Of a DNA stretch of 36,136 nucleotides, positions 16,791-25,490 are shown one piece after another. A program made the position numbers and the translations under genes. Below the pieces are notes generated by a model. The model was not told the origin of the DNA and ran no database searches. It saw nothing but the letters and a program-made list of their open reading frames with translations. Source of the DNA: an uncultured Prochlorococcus sp. (GTDB lineage: Bacteria; Cyanobacteriota; Cyanobacteriia; PCC-6307; Cyanobiaceae); the NCBI GenBank assembly GCA_902574425.1, contig CACGNA010000010.1, positions 1-36,136 of the forward strand. The letters run 5' to 3'. Positions within the stretch are counted from its first letter, which is position 1, and each line of letters begins with the position of its first letter.

Positions 16791-17308
16791 TGAAAAAATT
16801 TTTCATAAAAAAATTATCTATTATTTGCCTTGTTTTTATCCCAATTATTTTTTTATGGCATCCTAATTGGCTTGGATTTTTAGGTGTTCAGCCATATTGG
16901 CCTTTATTGTGTTTGTTGCCTTGGTCAATGATTAATGGTTCGATTAATGGAGTAATATTAGGTTTGTTTTTAGGTCTAATTTTAGATTCTTTAACTCTAG
17001 ATAGTAACTTTACTCAAATTCCAGGTTTAATTTTATGTGGATTTTTTTTTGGGAGAATTAAATTACATAGTGATATTTTCTTAGGACATTTTAGGTATGG
17101 TTTAATTTGTGCTTTTGGAAGTTTTTTATGCGGAACGCTTTATTTTTTACAGATTTTGTTTAAAAATTTTTCAGATATTCCTTTTTTATTTTATGTCCCC
17201 AGTTTTCAAAATATCCTAGCTGAAGTTTTTCTTACAGGTTTCTTGGCTCCTTTAATTTGCTCTAAACTTTTGAGAATTTTTAAATATTCAAGGAGAAAAT
17301 TGCAATAA
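16790..17308 (+). CDS. mreD: Rod-shape-determining membrane protein MreD
   Basis: This is a 172-residue integral membrane protein in the place and size of MreD, the third Mre subunit of the elongation machinery. I start it at the ATG at 16790 (MKKFFIKKLS), which overlaps the mreC stop by one base; an upstream GTG/ATG extension inside mreC is not needed. Five or so hydrophobic segments are visible: IICLVFIPIIFLW, WPLLCLLPWSMING, GVILGLFLGLILDSL, LILCGFFFGRI and FLCGTLYFLQILF. Sequence identity in MreD is always low, so the call leans on order and topology. Confidence 0.85.
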   Translation: MKKFFIKKLSIICLVFIPIIFLWHPNWLGFLGVQPYWPLLCLLPWSMINGSINGVILGLFLGLILDSLTLDSNFTQIPGLILCGFFFGRIKLHSDIFLGHFRYGLICAFGSFLCGTLYFLQILFKNFSDIPFLFYVPSFQNILAEVFLTGFLAPLICSKLLRIFKYSRRKLQ

Positions 17309-17360
17309 TAAATTTCGCAGAGAAGTAAAACTTGTGCGAGAAAATTCATATCATTAAATT

Positions 17361-17380
17361 ATTTAAAAACGTTTTTAAAT
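17361..17380. repeat. Perfect 20-bp palindrome in the mreD/response-regulator spacer
   Basis: ATTTAAAAACGTTTTTAAAT is a perfect 20-bp palindrome, centred on the only CG in the block. It lies 52 bp after the mreD stop and 108 bp before the response-regulator ATG. It could be an operator or a terminator-like cruciform after mreBCD. There is no loop, so a hairpin in RNA would have fewer pairs. Confidence 0.4.
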
Positions 17381-17488
17381 CTATTGAATATCTCTTTGAG
17401 GCTTCGTAATGTTATATTTTTAATTGTTAGAATGAAAATTCAATGCAATAATTCTTTGCTTTGAAATATCTGGAAATCTTTTTTAACT

Positions 17489-18235
17489 ATGTCAAAAGCA
17501 AGAATTTTAGTTGTTGATGATGAACCAGCAGTTTTGAAGGTATTAGTTACAAGACTTCAATTAGCAGGATATCAAGTTTTTTCCGCCACAAACGGCGAAG
17601 AAGCTCTTGAATCTTTTCATAGAGATTCACCAGATTTGATAGTTCTTGATGTGATGCTCCCAAAAATGGATGGCTTTGCAGTTTGCCGAAGAATTAGGGC
17701 TGAATCAGTGGTGCCAATAATATTTTTAACTGCACTTGAGGCGATTTCTGAGAGAGTTGCAGGTTTGGATTTAGGAGCTGATGATTACTTATCAAAACCC
17801 TTTAGTCCAAAAGAGTTAGAAGCGAGGATAGCTACTATTTTAAGAAGAATGGGACCTACTGTGTCGGTTGCCGAAACCAAAGAGGTTCCATCTGGTAAAG
17901 GAGTTATGAAATTTGGAACTTTAGTTGTTGATACTAATAGAAGACAAGTTTCTAGAGCTGGGGAAAGAATTAGTCTAACTTATACTGAATTTAGCCTTCT
18001 AGAATTATTATTTGACGAGCCTGGTAAAGTTGTTCCAAGAGCTGAAATTTTAGAACAACTATGGGGTTATCCTCCTAGAAGAGCTGCAGATTTAAGAGTT
18101 GTAGATGTTTATGTCGCAAGACTAAGAGGTAAATTGGAACCAGATCCAAGAAATCCAGAATTAATATTAACTGTTAGAGGGATAGGTTATGCATCTCAGA
18201 GAGTTGGCGAAACAGCAACATCTTTGGCAAGTTGA
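17489..18235 (+). CDS. OmpR/PhoB-type response regulator, RpaB (ycf27)-related
   Basis: This is a two-component response regulator of 248 residues. The receiver domain (1-122) has acidic residues Asp10 and Asp11, phosphoacceptor Asp54 in LIVLDVMLPKMDG, Thr81 and Lys103 in DDYLSKPFSPKELEARI. The winged-helix output domain (about 145-238) contains LTYTEFSLLELLFDEPGKVVPR, EILEQLWGY and RVVDVYVARLRGKLE..ELILTVRGIGY. Overall it is close to the cyanobacterial RpaB/ycf27 group. The output helix differs from the RpaB sequence I remember (VDVHISRLRAKLE; here VDVYVARLRGKLE), so it may be a paralogue, and I give no symbol. A TAGAAT box at 17428-17433 could be its -10. lysS begins 50 bp downstream. Confidence 0.93.
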   Translation: MSKARILVVDDEPAVLKVLVTRLQLAGYQVFSATNGEEALESFHRDSPDLIVLDVMLPKMDGFAVCRRIRAESVVPIIFLTALEAISERVAGLDLGADDYLSKPFSPKELEARIATILRRMGPTVSVAETKEVPSGKGVMKFGTLVVDTNRRQVSRAGERISLTYTEFSLLELLFDEPGKVVPRAEILEQLWGYPPRRAADLRVVDVYVARLRGKLEPDPRNPELILTVRGIGYASQRVGETATSLAS

Positions 18236-18285
18236 TACTTAGTCTGATACTTTTATTAAATAAAACAAATATATTACAGTAAATT

Positions 18286-19824
18286 TTGTCTGAAATAAGA
18301 GATGCCCGCCTTCAAAAAGCAAATTTACTAGTTAGTAAAGGATTTGCTTCTTACGCAGAAAGTTTTAGAGTTTCCCACACTACTAAATTTCTTATTCAAA
18401 AATTTGATTTTTTAGAAAATGGTCAAGAGGAAGATTTTAGTGTCTCTATTGCTGGAAGAGTAATGGCAAAAAGGGTAATGGGTAAAATTGCCTTTTTCAC
18501 AATAAGCGATCAAGAAGATCAGATTCAACTTTATTTAGAAAAAAGGATTATTAATTGCAATTTAGAAAATCAAAAATTACTTTCTTTTGAAGATATTAAG
18601 GAAATAGTAGATATTGGTGATTGGATAGGCGTTTACGGAACTATAAAAAAAACTAATAAAGGTGAGCTTTCAATTAAAGTAGAAAAATGGGAAATGTTAT
18701 CAAAATCGTTACAGCCGTTACCCGATAAATGGCATGGATTGACTGATATTGAAAAAAGATATAGACAACGTTATCTAGATTTAATAGTGAATCCGCACTC
18801 TAAAACTGTATTTAAAACAAGAGCAAAATGTATAAGTTTTATAAGACAATGGCTAGATAATAGAAATTTTTTAGAGATAGAGACTCCAATTCTGCAATCT
18901 GAAGCTGGTGGTGCTGAAGCAAGACCATTTATTACTCACCATAATACATTAGATATTCCGCTGTATTTAAGAATAGCTACTGAATTACATTTAAAAAGAA
19001 TGGTTGTTGGAGGATTTGAGAAAGTTTATGAATTGGGAAGAATTTTCCGTAATGAGGGGATAAGCACAAAGCATAATCCGGAATTTACTTCAGTTGAAAT
19101 ATATCAGGCTTTTTCTAACTATGTCGATATGATGGATTTAACAGAAGAACTAATAAAAGATATCGTAGCTGATGCGTGTGGCTCTTTAGTTATAAATTAT
19201 CAAAATAAGGAAATTGATTTTTCTAAATCTTGGTCAAGAATATCTATGAAAGATATAGTCAAAAAATATACAGGGATTGATTTTGATTCTTTTAGTGGAG
19301 ACTTTCAAAAAGCAAAACAAGCCGTTAAAAGTATAAATGTTGGATGTTCTACTAAAATAAATACTATGGGAAGACTTCTAAATGAGGTCTTCGAGCAGAA
19401 AGTAGAGTCAGAACTTATGGAACCTACTTTTGTTATCGATTATCCTGTCGAAATCTCTCCTTTAGCTAGGCCTCATCTTGATAATAAAGAAATGGTTCAG
19501 AGATTCGAATTATTCATTGCTGGTCGAGAGCTGGCAAATGCTTTTAGTGAGTTGATAGATCCAGTAGATCAAAGAGAAAGAATGCAATTACAGCAATCTC
19601 TAAGAGACAAAGGAGATTTCGAGGCTCATTGTATAGATGAAGATTTTTTGAATGCTTTAGAGATTGGTATGCCTCCCACTGGAGGATTAGGTATAGGCAT
19701 TGATAGACTTATTATGCTAATTACTAATAGTCCATCAATTAGAGATGTAATCCCTTTCCCATTATTAAAACCAGAAATAACTTCGAATAAAAATGAAAAA
19801 TTACCCTTGAATGAAGTAAAATAA
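18286..19824 (+). CDS. lysS: Lysyl-tRNA synthetase, class II
   Basis: LysS charges tRNA-Lys. The 512-residue protein starts at TTG 18286 ([15 protein letters not shown]). It has an N-terminal OB-fold anticodon-binding domain (about 55-160, with [21 protein letters not shown]) and a class II catalytic core. Motif 1 is in [32 protein letters not shown]. Motif 2 is [26 protein letters not shown]. Motif 3 is [27 protein letters not shown]. All three are complete. An 81-residue conserved protein follows 29 bp later. Confidence 0.97.
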   Translation: MSEIRDARLQKANLLVSKGFASYAESFRVSHTTKFLIQKFDFLENGQEEDFSVSIAGRVMAKRVMGKIAFFTISDQEDQIQLYLEKRIINCNLENQKLLSFEDIKEIVDIGDWIGVYGTIKKTNKGELSIKVEKWEMLSKSLQPLPDKWHGLTDIEKRYRQRYLDLIVNPHSKTVFKTRAKCISFIRQWLDNRNFLEIETPILQSEAGGAEARPFITHHNTLDIPLYLRIATELHLKRMVVGGFEKVYELGRIFRNEGISTKHNPEFTSVEIYQAFSNYVDMMDLTEELIKDIVADACGSLVINYQNKEIDFSKSWSRISMKDIVKKYTGIDFDSFSGDFQKAKQAVKSINVGCSTKINTMGRLLNEVFEQKVESELMEPTFVIDYPVEISPLARPHLDNKEMVQRFELFIAGRELANAFSELIDPVDQRERMQLQQSLRDKGDFEAHCIDEDFLNALEIGMPPTGGLGIGIDRLIMLITNSPSIRDVIPFPLLKPEITSNKNEKLPLNEVK

Positions 19825-19853
19825 ATAAATTAATCCAATACGAAATTTTTTAA

Positions 19854-20099
19854 ATGAGTGGTGAACGTGTTGGTTTCCGTTTTAAACATGCGGATGCAGT
19901 AGTTAAAAGAAATCCTCAAGGCCGATCAAGAAGAGGATGGGTTATTGAACCAGTAGAGCAAACTACAAGCAGAGGTACAAAAATGCCTGCTTATAAAATT
20001 CGCTGGAGAGATAGTGAGAGGCCTGAAACTGTTTTACAGCATATGTTAATTGCAGATCCTGATCCTTCCCCTCCTCCAAGTTCAGTAAGTCTAGATTAA
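19854..20099 (+). CDS. Small conserved protein of unknown function
   Basis: This is an 81-residue basic protein with an acidic, proline-rich tail. Residues about 3-65 look like a compact beta barrel: RVGFRFKHADAVVKRNPQG, RRGWVIEPVEQTTSRGTKMPAYKIRW and ERPETVLQHMLIA. The basic G/R-rich start and the spacing of W, Y and R suggest an SH3-like fold that could bind RNA or protein. The tail is PDPSPPPSSVSLD. It sits 29 bp after lysS in the same direction, so it may be cotranscribed, and 27 bp from convergent smpB. I do not know a name or function. Codon choice and composition are like the neighbours, and the sequence looks under protein-level constraint. Confidence 0.75.
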   Translation: MSGERVGFRFKHADAVVKRNPQGRSRRGWVIEPVEQTTSRGTKMPAYKIRWRDSERPETVLQHMLIADPDPSPPPSSVSLD

Positions 20100-20126
20100 T
20101 AGTTTCAATAAGTCTGAATAATATTA

Positions 20127-20621
20127 TTATCTTTTTAGTGCAGAGTTGATTTCTTTTTTCATACTTTTTTGTTTTTCATCTTGTCGTTTGTCATGTAATT
20201 TTTTGCCTTTACCTACTCCAATATTTACTTTTATCCATGAGCCTTTTAAATAAAGAGATAATGGAACAATAGTCATTCCTTTTTTTTCAGTATTAGATTT
20301 GAGTTTGATTATTTCTTTTTTATGTAGTAGCAACTTTCTATTTCTTAATGGATCATGATTAAAAAAAGACCCCACATTTTTGTGTGGTGAAATGTGAACA
20401 TTCATCAATAAAATCTCACCATCTCTGAATGAACAGTACCCATCTCTTAAATTTGCTTTTCCGTTTCTAATAGACTTTACTTCAGTACCTAAAAGTTCAA
20501 TTCCAGCTTCGATTGTTTCAGATATTGCATATTGAAATTTTGCATATCTATTCTCAGCTAGACGTTTAAAATTATTTTCTTTTTTAGTATTTCCTTGAAC
20601 TTTGTTTGAATTTTTTGCCAT
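20127..20621 (-). CDS. smpB: SsrA-binding protein SmpB
   Basis: SmpB binds tmRNA and delivers it to stalled ribosomes for trans-translation. The core includes [40 protein letters not shown] (about 22-62) and [12 protein letters not shown] late [17 protein letters not shown] matches the conserved tail that enters the decoding site. The 164-residue length is normal. The first ~20 residues are a charged extension. The gene is divergent from ruvB across 52 bp. No tmRNA gene is present in this window. Confidence 0.97.
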   Translation of the reverse strand: MAKNSNKVQGNTKKENNFKRLAENRYAKFQYAISETIEAGIELLGTEVKSIRNGKANLRDGYCSFRDGEILLMNVHISPHKNVGSFFNHDPLRNRKLLLHKKEIIKLKSNTEKKGMTIVPLSLYLKGSWIKVNIGVGKGKKLHDKRQDEKQKSMKKEINSALKR

Positions 20622-20673
20622 TTTAGTTGTAAAAACTCTTTCTACTCAGAACAATTGCAATTAACCTTTTATT

Positions 20674-21732
20674 ATGGCAATAATTTCCTCCAATATAGGC
20701 GATAATGACTTTTCTCTTCGTAAAAGAGAGCTTAGGCTAGTTGATTCAAAAATCATTGCAGAAGAAAAAAGAAATAATAATCTGAACTTAGCTAGACCTG
20801 TTACTTTTCAAGACTTTATTGGCCAAGAACAACTTAAGGCTTCTTTAAGAATAGCTATAGATGCTTCAATTTATAGGAAAGAACCTTTGGAACATATTCT
20901 TATTTATGGACAACCTGGTTTAGGTAAGACTACCCTAGCTTTTCTGATAGCCCATGAAATGAATACAAAATGTAGGATAGCTACTGCACCCGCAATTGAA
21001 AGACCTAGAGATATTGTAGGGTTACTGCTTGGATTAAAAGAAGGTGATGTTTTATTTATCGATGAGATACATCGCTTAAATAGGTTAACTGAAGAGTTGT
21101 TATATTCTGCAATGGAGGATTTTAGACTAGATTTAACTATGGGAGCTAATAGAGGAGCACGTTGTAGAACAATTAATCTTCCCAGGTTTACTCTGATTGG
21201 CGCGACAACTAAATTAGCTTCTATAAGTGCCCCCCTAAGAGATAGATTTGGTATGTCTCAGAAAATTGAATTTTATACATATGATGAATTAAAACAAATA
21301 ATCTTTAATTTCTCGGGATTAATAAACCTTAATTTAGATGATGAAGCATCTTATAATTTAGCCAAGATCTCTAGAGGGACTCCAAGAATTGCTTTGAGAT
21401 TATTAAGACGAGTTCGAGATTACGCGCAAGTTGTTAAAAAAACTAATGTCATCTCCGTGAATTTAATAAAAAAAGCTTTAAATTCTTACCAAATAGACGA
21501 AAAAGGATTGGATTCTTTAGATAGGCAATATTTGTCTTTTTTAAACCAAAACAATAATATTCCAACTGGTCTCGATTCAATAGCAGCAGGATTGGGTGAT
21601 GATTCTTCAATGTTAGAATTTGTAGTCGAGCCATATCTAATCCAAATTGGTTTTATCACAAGAACTCCTAGAGGAAGATTGCTTACTGCTTTAGGGAAAA
21701 ATTACATTGATTCAAAAAATGAAAACTTTTAA
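20674..21732 (+). CDS. ruvB: Holliday junction DNA helicase RuvB
   Basis: RuvB is the AAA+ hexameric motor that drives branch migration with RuvA. Its 352 residues include [24 protein letters not shown], Walker [12 protein letters not shown] (79-89), Walker [25 protein letters not shown], sensor 1 [21 protein letters not shown] with the arginine finger, and sensor 2 [18 protein letters not shown]. The C-terminal winged helix holds [21 protein letters not shown]. The N-terminus is about 30 residues longer than in E. coli RuvB, as in other cyanobacteria. The last 14 bases overlap the TPR gene that follows. Confidence 0.98.
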   Translation: MAIISSNIGDNDFSLRKRELRLVDSKIIAEEKRNNNLNLARPVTFQDFIGQEQLKASLRIAIDASIYRKEPLEHILIYGQPGLGKTTLAFLIAHEMNTKCRIATAPAIERPRDIVGLLLGLKEGDVLFIDEIHRLNRLTEELLYSAMEDFRLDLTMGANRGARCRTINLPRFTLIGATTKLASISAPLRDRFGMSQKIEFYTYDELKQIIFNFSGLINLNLDDEASYNLAKISRGTPRIALRLLRRVRDYAQVVKKTNVISVNLIKKALNSYQIDEKGLDSLDRQYLSFLNQNNNIPTGLDSIAAGLGDDSSMLEFVVEPYLIQIGFITRTPRGRLLTALGKNYIDSKNENF

Positions 21733-22507
21733 AAAAGTTAAGGTTTGTTTTTTATTAATTTTTGTTTTTGTCAATATTTTTTATATTGCTCCATGCTATT
21801 CATTATCTTTGAGAGAGGATTTGTTTGAAAATGCATTAGCTTTAAGTTCAGGCGGAAAATTTAATCTCGCTTTACAAGAATGGAATCGCTATTTAGATTT
21901 GTACCCTGATGATGCTGCAGGTTTGAGCAATAGAGGAAATGTAAGACTTGTCATTGGAGATGTAGATGGATCAATAGATGACCAAAATCAAGCAATAAGT
22001 TTAAATCCTAATGAAATAGATCCTTACATTAACAGAGGTATAGCAGAGGAATCATTAGGTCTATGGTCGCAAGCAAAAAAAGATTATATGTTTGTGATTT
22101 CTCAAGATAGTCAAAATTCCTCTGCATTATATAATTTAGCTAATGTTGAAGGTTCTACATCAGAATGGGAAAACGCAAGAGATTTATTTTCAAAAGCTGC
22201 TTTATATAATCCTGGATTTGCTATGGCAAGGTCAAGTAAGGCTTTAGTAGATTTCCAGTTGGGGAATATTGATGAATCTGAAAAAGAATTAAAAAAATTA
22301 ATTAGACGTTATCCAACTTTTGCAGATGCTAGGGCAGCTTTAACAGCTTTGAATTGGTCCAAGGGAGAATCTGGTAAAGCAGAGAGTAATTGGATTGCAG
22401 TAACTGAATTAGATCCTAGGTATAGTGATGAGGAATGGTTACAAAAAGTAAGAAGATGGCCTCCAAAACCAACTAAACATCTAATGAACTTTATCGATTT
22501 AAAATAA
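21719..22507 (+). CDS. Exported or membrane-anchored TPR-repeat protein
   Basis: I start this gene at ATG 21719 ([13 protein letters not shown]; 262 residues), which overlaps the ruvB end by 14 bases; a TTG 12 bases earlier is possible but less likely. Residues about 8-30 are a strong hydrophobic signal ([21 protein letters not shown]). At least four TPR units follow: [64 protein letters not shown] and [20 protein letters not shown], with a fifth near 170-200. TPR proteins are protein-protein scaffolds; in cyanobacteria many act in photosystem or pigment-protein assembly, but nothing here identifies the partner. The M20 gene starts 3 bp after the stop, suggesting one transcript. Confidence 0.85.
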   Translation: MKTFKKVKVCFLLIFVFVNIFYIAPCYSLSLREDLFENALALSSGGKFNLALQEWNRYLDLYPDDAAGLSNRGNVRLVIGDVDGSIDDQNQAISLNPNEIDPYINRGIAEESLGLWSQAKKDYMFVISQDSQNSSALYNLANVEGSTSEWENARDLFSKAALYNPGFAMARSSKALVDFQLGNIDESEKELKKLIRRYPTFADARAALTALNWSKGESGKAESNWIAVTELDPRYSDEEWLQKVRRWPPKPTKHLMNFIDLK

Positions 22508-22510
22508 GTA

Positions 22511-23695
22511 ATGAATAGAGATAAGTTTTTAAAACAAATTGATTCGTTTAATGATGAATTAATTAATTTAAGAAGACATATCCATGCTCATCCGGAATTA
22601 AGTGGACTTGAAAATCAAACAGCTATTTTGATAAGTGGTTTTTTAAAAAATATTGGTTGGAATGTCAAAGAATCTATAGGCAGAACTGGAGTTATAGCTG
22701 ATTTTGGCCCCTTAGATAAAGGTATTATAGGCTTAAGAGTAGATATGGATGCGTTGCCAATATTTGAGGAAACTAAATTAAGTTTTTCATCAAAAGTAGA
22801 TGGTGTTATGCATGCGTGTGGTCACGATTTGCATATATCGATTGGGTTGGGTGTAGCAAAAATTGTTAAGGATTTACAACTTAATTTTGGGACTAGGATA
22901 ATTTTTCAGCCCGCTGAAGAAATTGCAAGTGGAGCTAGATGGATGATTAAAGATGGAGCCACTGATGGATTAACTCATATTCTGGGCGTTCATGTCTACC
23001 CCGATTTATCTGTCGGCACTATTGGTATTAGAGAGGGAAGTTTAACTGCAGCCGCTGGAGAACTCAAGGTAGAGATTAAAGGGAAATCAGGTCATGGTGC
23101 TCGACCTCATGAAGGGGTTGATGCTATTTGGGTGGCCTCTAAAGTCATCTCAGGAATTCAAGAATTAATAACACGGAAGTTAGATCCTTTAGATCCTGTA
23201 GTAATAACTTTTGGTGAAATTAATGGTGGCACTGCATTCAATGTTCTTGCCGAAAAGGTTAATTTAATTGGTACGGTTAGATGCACAAATCTTAAATTAT
23301 TTAAGAATTTAGGTAATTGGCTCAATGAAAATATCTCTTCTTTAGCTAATAGTTGCGGAGCTGATGCAAAAGTAATGTTTAGAGAAATTACTCCACCAGT
23401 TAATAATAATTCTGAAATTAATAGAGTCCTCAGAGATTCGGGAATTAAGGTTTTGGGTAAAGAAAATGTTATCGAATTACAAAAACCATCATTAGGTGCT
23501 GAAGATTTCGCTGAGTTCTTGAATGAGATCCCTGGAGCTATGTTTAGGCTTGGTGTTTCTAGCTCAAATGGATGTGCTCCTCTACACAGTTCCAAATTTG
23601 ATCCAGACGAAAGAGCTATTGCTGTCGGAATCAAAGTCATAACAGAATCCATTGTAAAATTAAACAATGAAATAATTAATACAGGTGAAAAATGA
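22511..23695 (+). CDS. M20-family metal-dependent amidohydrolase (N-acyl amino acid type)
   Basis: This 394-residue protein belongs to the M20D group of zinc peptidases/amidohydrolases that cleave N-acyl amino acids, hippurate or similar amides. The start RDKFLKQIDSFNDELINLRRHIHAHPELSG is typical of the group. Metal-site residues are in MHACGHDLHISIGLG (about 98-112), FQPAEEIASGARWM and HVYPDLSVG, with a late LHSSKFDPDE His. The dimerisation insert GKSGHGARPHEGVDAI lies at about 195. No signal peptide is present. The exact substrate is not decided by sequence. The stop overlaps the next start as ATGA. Confidence 0.93.
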   Translation: MNRDKFLKQIDSFNDELINLRRHIHAHPELSGLENQTAILISGFLKNIGWNVKESIGRTGVIADFGPLDKGIIGLRVDMDALPIFEETKLSFSSKVDGVMHACGHDLHISIGLGVAKIVKDLQLNFGTRIIFQPAEEIASGARWMIKDGATDGLTHILGVHVYPDLSVGTIGIREGSLTAAAGELKVEIKGKSGHGARPHEGVDAIWVASKVISGIQELITRKLDPLDPVVITFGEINGGTAFNVLAEKVNLIGTVRCTNLKLFKNLGNWLNENISSLANSCGADAKVMFREITPPVNNNSEINRVLRDSGIKVLGKENVIELQKPSLGAEDFAEFLNEIPGAMFRLGVSSSNGCAPLHSSKFDPDERAIAVGIKVITESIVKLNNEIINTGEK

Positions 23696-23907
23696 AAATT
23701 AATAAAGGATTTATTTTGTCTTGTGTTGCTCCTTTCATGATCATTATGTCCGCTGTTGGCTTAATATTAAGGGACAATACTAAGAAGATTTTTTATTTGC
23801 CTATTGGCTTAATGGGGATCTCAATTATTTTGGAGAAAGATGTAAGAAGAAAATTGTATAGAAAAAATATCTTAAAAAAGATAAAGTCTTATCAGAAAGT
23901 TAAATAA
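23692..23907 (+). CDS. Small two-helix membrane protein, unknown function
   Basis: This 71-residue protein has two hydrophobic segments, residues about 7-25 (FILSCVAPFMIIMSAVGLIL) and about 33-47 (FYLPIGLMGISIILE). A strongly basic tail of about 24 residues follows (RRKLYRKNILKKIKSYQK). By the positive-inside rule, both ends should face the cytoplasm. The ATG overlaps the amidohydrolase stop (ATGA), so the two are translationally coupled. The gene next downstream, thiC, has its own riboswitch. I do not recognise a named family with confidence. Confidence 0.7.
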   Translation: MKINKGFILSCVAPFMIIMSAVGLILRDNTKKIFYLPIGLMGISIILEKDVRRKLYRKNILKKIKSYQKVK

Positions 23908-23975
23908 AAAAAATTTTATTTATTTTTACTCAATATGTGATGACTATTTTTTAGAAAAGAGCTATTAATAAAATA

Positions 23976-24060
23976 AATACTAGGGGTGCTGAGAAATTTA
24001 ACTTAGCTGAGATCATACCCTTTGAACCTGAATCATTAATCCTGATACAGGGAAGTGGAA
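23976..24060 (+). promoter_or_regulatory. TPP (THI-box) riboswitch upstream of thiC
   Basis: The conserved aptamer elements appear in order: AGGGGTGCTGAG (23982-23993 area), TGAGATCATACCC, TTTGAACCTGA, and CAGGGAAGTGG at the 3' end. Helix P3 is visible as GCTGAG/CTTAGC and the P2 arms as GGGGT/ATACCC. P1 can close as ACT/AGT (23979-23981 with 24054-24056). It binds thiamine pyrophosphate and switches off thiC when TPP is plentiful. No strong terminator hairpin with a T run lies between it and the thiC ATG (24106), so control may act on translation or by a mechanism I cannot see. Confidence 0.95.
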
Positions 24061-24105
24061 ATTTGATCAAACTTTAGTAATAACACTTTTAAAAATTTAT
24101 AAGTT

Positions 24106-25476
24106 ATGAGAAGTACTTGGATTAAACCTCGCCTTGGGAAAGAAAATGTAACTCAGATGAATTTTGCGAGGAGCGGATGTGTTACTGAAGAAATGGATTT
24201 TGTTGCTAAAAAAGAAAATCTACCTGCTTCTTTAATAATGGAAGAAGTGGCACGAGGAAGATTAATTATTCCTGCTAATATCAATCATTTGAATCTTGAG
24301 CCAATGTCCATAGGTATTGCTTCTAGATGTAAAGTTAATGCAAATATTGGTGCTTCCCCTAATGCAAGTGATATCAATGAAGAAGTAGAGAAGCTTAAGC
24401 TAGCGGTTAAATATGGTGCTGATACGGTTATGGATCTTTCTACCGGGGGAGTAAATTTAGATGAAGTTAGGCAAGCAATCATTAATGAATCTCCTGTTCC
24501 GATAGGAACAGTTCCTGTTTACCAAGCTTTAGAAAGTGTACATGGCTCGATTGATAGACTTACTGAAGACGATTTTCTTCATATTATTGAAAAACATTGC
24601 CAGCAGGGAGTCGATTATCAAACTATTCATGCTGGATTATTAATAGAACATTTGCCAAAAGTTAAAGGAAGAATTACTGGAATTGTCAGTAGAGGCGGAG
24701 GCATTTTAGCTCAATGGATGTTACATCATTTTAAGCAAAATCCTCTTTATACTAGGTTTGATGATATTTGTGAGATTTTCAAGAAATATGATTGTACTTT
24801 TTCTTTAGGAGATTCACTTAGGCCTGGATGTTTGCATGATGCTTCTGATGATGCACAGCTATCTGAATTGAAGACCTTAGGAGAGCTTACTCGAAGAGCA
24901 TGGGAACATAATGTTCAAGTGATGGTTGAGGGTCCTGGTCATGTACCTATGGATCAAATTGAGTTTAATGTGAGAAAGCAAATGGAGGAATGTTCAGAAG
25001 CGCCTTTTTATGTCCTTGGCCCATTAGTAACAGATATATCTCCTGGTTATGACCATATATCAAGTGCCATTGGAGCGGCGATGGCCGGTTGGTATGGGAC
25101 ATCTATGTTATGTTATGTAACCCCAAAAGAACATCTAGGCCTGCCCAATGCAGAGGATGTACGAGAAGGATTAATTGCTTATAAGATAGCTGCTCATGCT
25201 GCTGACATAGCAAGACATCGAGCTGGAGCTCGTGATAGAGATGACGAACTTAGTCATGCAAGGTATAACTTTGATTGGAATAAACAATTCGAACTTTCGT
25301 TAGATCCAGAAAGAGCAAAGCAATATCATGATGAAACATTGCCTGAAGAGATCTTTAAAAAGGCCGAATTTTGTTCAATGTGCGGACCTAAACATTGTCC
25401 AATGAATTCTAAAATCTCTGATGAATCTCTTGATCAACTAAAAGATAAACTTGAAGAATGTAATTCTTCAGTTTAG
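24106..25476 (+). CDS. thiC: Phosphomethylpyrimidine synthase ThiC
   Basis: ThiC is the radical-SAM enzyme that rearranges aminoimidazole ribotide into HMP-phosphate, the pyrimidine half of thiamine. The 456 residues open with [23 protein letters not shown]. Core motifs are [60 protein letters not shown] and [14 protein letters not shown]. The C-terminal [11 protein letters not shown] supplies the three cysteines for the [4Fe-4S] cluster (CxxCxxxxC). Length fits the short bacterial form without the plant-type N-terminal extension. Expression is set by the TPP riboswitch just upstream. It converges with transketolase across 14 bp. Confidence 0.98.
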   Translation: MRSTWIKPRLGKENVTQMNFARSGCVTEEMDFVAKKENLPASLIMEEVARGRLIIPANINHLNLEPMSIGIASRCKVNANIGASPNASDINEEVEKLKLAVKYGADTVMDLSTGGVNLDEVRQAIINESPVPIGTVPVYQALESVHGSIDRLTEDDFLHIIEKHCQQGVDYQTIHAGLLIEHLPKVKGRITGIVSRGGGILAQWMLHHFKQNPLYTRFDDICEIFKKYDCTFSLGDSLRPGCLHDASDDAQLSELKTLGELTRRAWEHNVQVMVEGPGHVPMDQIEFNVRKQMEECSEAPFYVLGPLVTDISPGYDHISSAIGAAMAGWYGTSMLCYVTPKEHLGLPNAEDVREGLIAYKIAAHAADIARHRAGARDRDDELSHARYNFDWNKQFELSLDPERAKQYHDETLPEEIFKKAEFCSMCGPKHCPMNSKISDESLDQLKDKLEECNSSV

Positions 25477-25490
25477 TTATAAATTAATCC

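Noticed and set aside
20117-20128. Palindrome AATAATATTATT between the 81-aa gene and smpB
   Set aside because: Pure A/T and short; expected by chance in this base composition and it overlaps the smpB stop.
23158-23667. 169-codon minus-strand frame
   Set aside because: Lies fully inside the M20 amidohydrolase, whose protein has strong family motifs; the antisense product has none.
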